Of a stretch of 6,536 nucleotides of DNA, positions 5,516 to 6,536 are shown in pieces. The stretch is from an uncultured Microbacteriaceae bacterium (GTDB lineage: Bacteria > Actinomycetota > Actinomycetes > Actinomycetales > Microbacteriaceae), in NCBI GenBank assembly GCA_934661165.1, contig CAKUJB010000073.1, positions 1-6,536 of the forward strand, written 5' to 3'. Position 1 is the stretch's first letter; every line of letters starts with the position of its first letter. A model generated the notes under the pieces. That model did no database searches and was not told where the DNA came from. It saw only the letters and a list, made by a program, of their open reading frames with translations. The position numbers were made by a program, and so were the translations under genes.

Positions 5516-6536
5516 ATGGCTGGCCTGATCCGTCGCTCGGACATCGACGAGGTCAAGTCGCGCACGAACATCGCCGACATCATCGGCGAATATGTGACGC
5601 TGCGCAGCGCGGGGGTCGGCTCCATGAAGGGGCTCTGCCCGTTCCACGACGAGAAGAGCCCGAGCTTCAACGTCCGCCCGAGCGTCGGCTCGTTCCACTG
5701 CTTCGGCTGCGGCGAGGGCGGCGGCGTCATCGACTTCCTCATGAAGATCGACCATCTCACGTTCCCCGAGGCGGTCGAGCGGCTCGCGCAGCGCGTGGGC
5801 GTCGAGCTTCACTACGAGGAGGGCGGCGGGCCCGCGGGACAGGCGGGCAATCGCGCGCGGCTGCTGGCGGCGAACGCCGCCGCCGAGCAGTTCTTCATCG
5901 CGCAGCTCGCGACGCCGGAGGCGGCGCCAGGACGGCGGTTCCTCGGCGAGCGCGGCTTCGACCCTGCCGCCGCGCAGCACTTCGGGATCGGCTTCGCGCC
6001 ACGCGGCGGGGCCCTCGGACGCCACCTCCGGCAGCTCGGCTTCACGGAGGAGGAGCAGCTCGCCGCGGGGCTGGTGGGCAAGGGCGAACGAGGCGAGCTC
6101 TACGACCGCTTCCGCTCCCGGCTCATGTGGCCGATCCGCGACACGACGGGGCAGACCGTCGGCTTCGGTGCGAGAAAGCTCCTCGACGAGGACCAGGGCC
6201 CGAAGTACCTCAACACCCCCGAGACGGCCGTGTACAAGAAGTCGCAGGTGCTCTACGGCCTCGATCTCGCGAAGCGGGACATCGCGCGCCAGCGGCAGGT
6301 CGTCGTCGTCGAGGGCTACACCGACGTCATGGCGTGCCATCTCGCGGGCGTCACGACGGCGGTCGCGACGTGCGGCACGGCCTTCGGCGTCGAGCACATC
6401 AAGGCGGTGCGCCGCGTCATGGGCGACAGTGCCGACGGGGGGCTGCAGGCCGCTGGCGAGGTGATCTTCACCTTCGACCCCGACGAGGCGGGCCAGAAGG
6501 CCGCGAGCCGGGCGTTCGCCGAGGAGCAGCGCTTCG
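5516..6536 (+). CDS. dnaG: DNA primase, N-terminal 340 codons, cut by the window end
   Basis: The frame from ATG 5516 is open to the window end without a stop, giving 340 residues of a protein normally about 600-650 long. DnaG makes RNA primers for leading and lagging strands at the replication fork. The N-terminal CHC2 zinc-binding domain is complete: C41-P-F-H44 and C62-F-G-C65, in CPFHDEKSPSF and FHCFGCGEGG. The primase core follows (YDRFRSRLMWPIRDTTGQTVGFGAR, about 196-220; GPKYLNTPET, 228-237), then the TOPRIM domain with E266 in VVVVEGYTDVMACHLAG, ATCGTAFG (284-291) and DPDEAG (321-326), whose acidic residues bind metal. The remaining TOPRIM part and the C-terminal helicase-binding domain lie beyond the window. 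An in-frame GTG at 5510 is an alternative start two codons upstream, but it abuts the TAGGAT element. dgt lies 28 nt upstream on the same strand, so some dnaG transcription may also come from the dusB-dgt operon. Confidence 0.96.
   Translation, partial: MAGLIRRSDIDEVKSRTNIADIIGEYVTLRSAGVGSMKGLCPFHDEKSPSFNVRPSVGSFHCFGCGEGGGVIDFLMKIDHLTFPEAVERLAQRVGVELHYEEGGGPAGQAGNRARLLAANAAAEQFFIAQLATPEAAPGRRFLGERGFDPAAAQHFGIGFAPRGGALGRHLRQLGFTEEEQLAAGLVGKGERGELYDRFRSRLMWPIRDTTGQTVGFGARKLLDEDQGPKYLNTPETAVYKKSQVLYGLDLAKRDIARQRQVVVVEGYTDVMACHLAGVTTAVATCGTAFGVEHIKAVRRVMGDSADGGLQAAGEVIFTFDPDEAGQKAASRAFAEEQRF

Noticed and set aside
5438..6397. A 319-codon open frame on the minus strand opposite dnaG
   Set aside because: There are no domain-like motifs and it is antisense to an intact primase with zinc and TOPRIM motifs.
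1..6536. An undescribed defence, mobile or biosynthetic system
   Set aside because: All seven genes match known families, base and codon use look uniform, and there are no direct repeats, tRNA genes, integrase or transposase signatures or CRISPR-like arrays.

Overview
The window is a stretch of chromosome from a high-GC Gram-positive bacterium, most likely an actinobacterium of the Micrococcales/Microbacteriaceae type. Third codon positions are almost all G or C. GTG starts are used, several genes start with no Shine-Dalgarno site but with a -10-like hexamer 6-8 nt upstream, and the order dusB-dgt-dnaG is the one familiar from actinobacterial genomes. The exact genus cannot be fixed from the sequence.

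Layout, left to right. (1) Positions 1-474 (+) hold the C-terminal end of a YyaL/DUF255-type thioredoxin-domain protein. (2) Positions 482-1858 (-) encode a 12-TM MFS exporter of the EntS-like group, convergent with gene 1 and only 7 nt away. (3) Positions 1919-2569 (+) encode a cytoplasmic FrnE-type DsbA-family oxidoreductase with a CPWC motif. It diverges from the exporter across a 60-nt gap that contains a perfect 10-bp inverted repeat. (4) Positions 2532-3023 (-) encode a YbaK-type Cys-tRNA(Pro) deacylase whose 3' end overlaps the oxidoreductase by 38 nt tail to tail. (5) Positions 3057-4211 (+) encode a tRNA-dihydrouridine synthase (dusB), divergent from ybaK across 33 nt. (6) Positions 4201-5487 (+) encode a dGTPase-like HD hydrolase (dgt), overlapping dusB by 11 nt. 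(7) Positions 5516-6536 (+) are the first 340 codons of DNA primase (dnaG), cut by the window edge.

Functionally, the right half is housekeeping: tRNA modification (dusB), tRNA proofreading (ybaK), dNTP hydrolysis (dgt) and replication priming (dnaG). dusB and dgt look translationally coupled, while dnaG appears to have its own leaderless promoter. The left half carries redox and transport genes without an obvious shared pathway. The window is almost fully coding: no gene-free stretch exceeds 60 nt. I see no RNA gene, mobile element, CRISPR array or phage signature. I found no evidence for an undescribed system. The points most worth a second look are the compact regulatory arrangements: candidate leaderless promoters, the inverted repeat between the exporter and oxidoreductase genes, and the tail-to-tail overlap.
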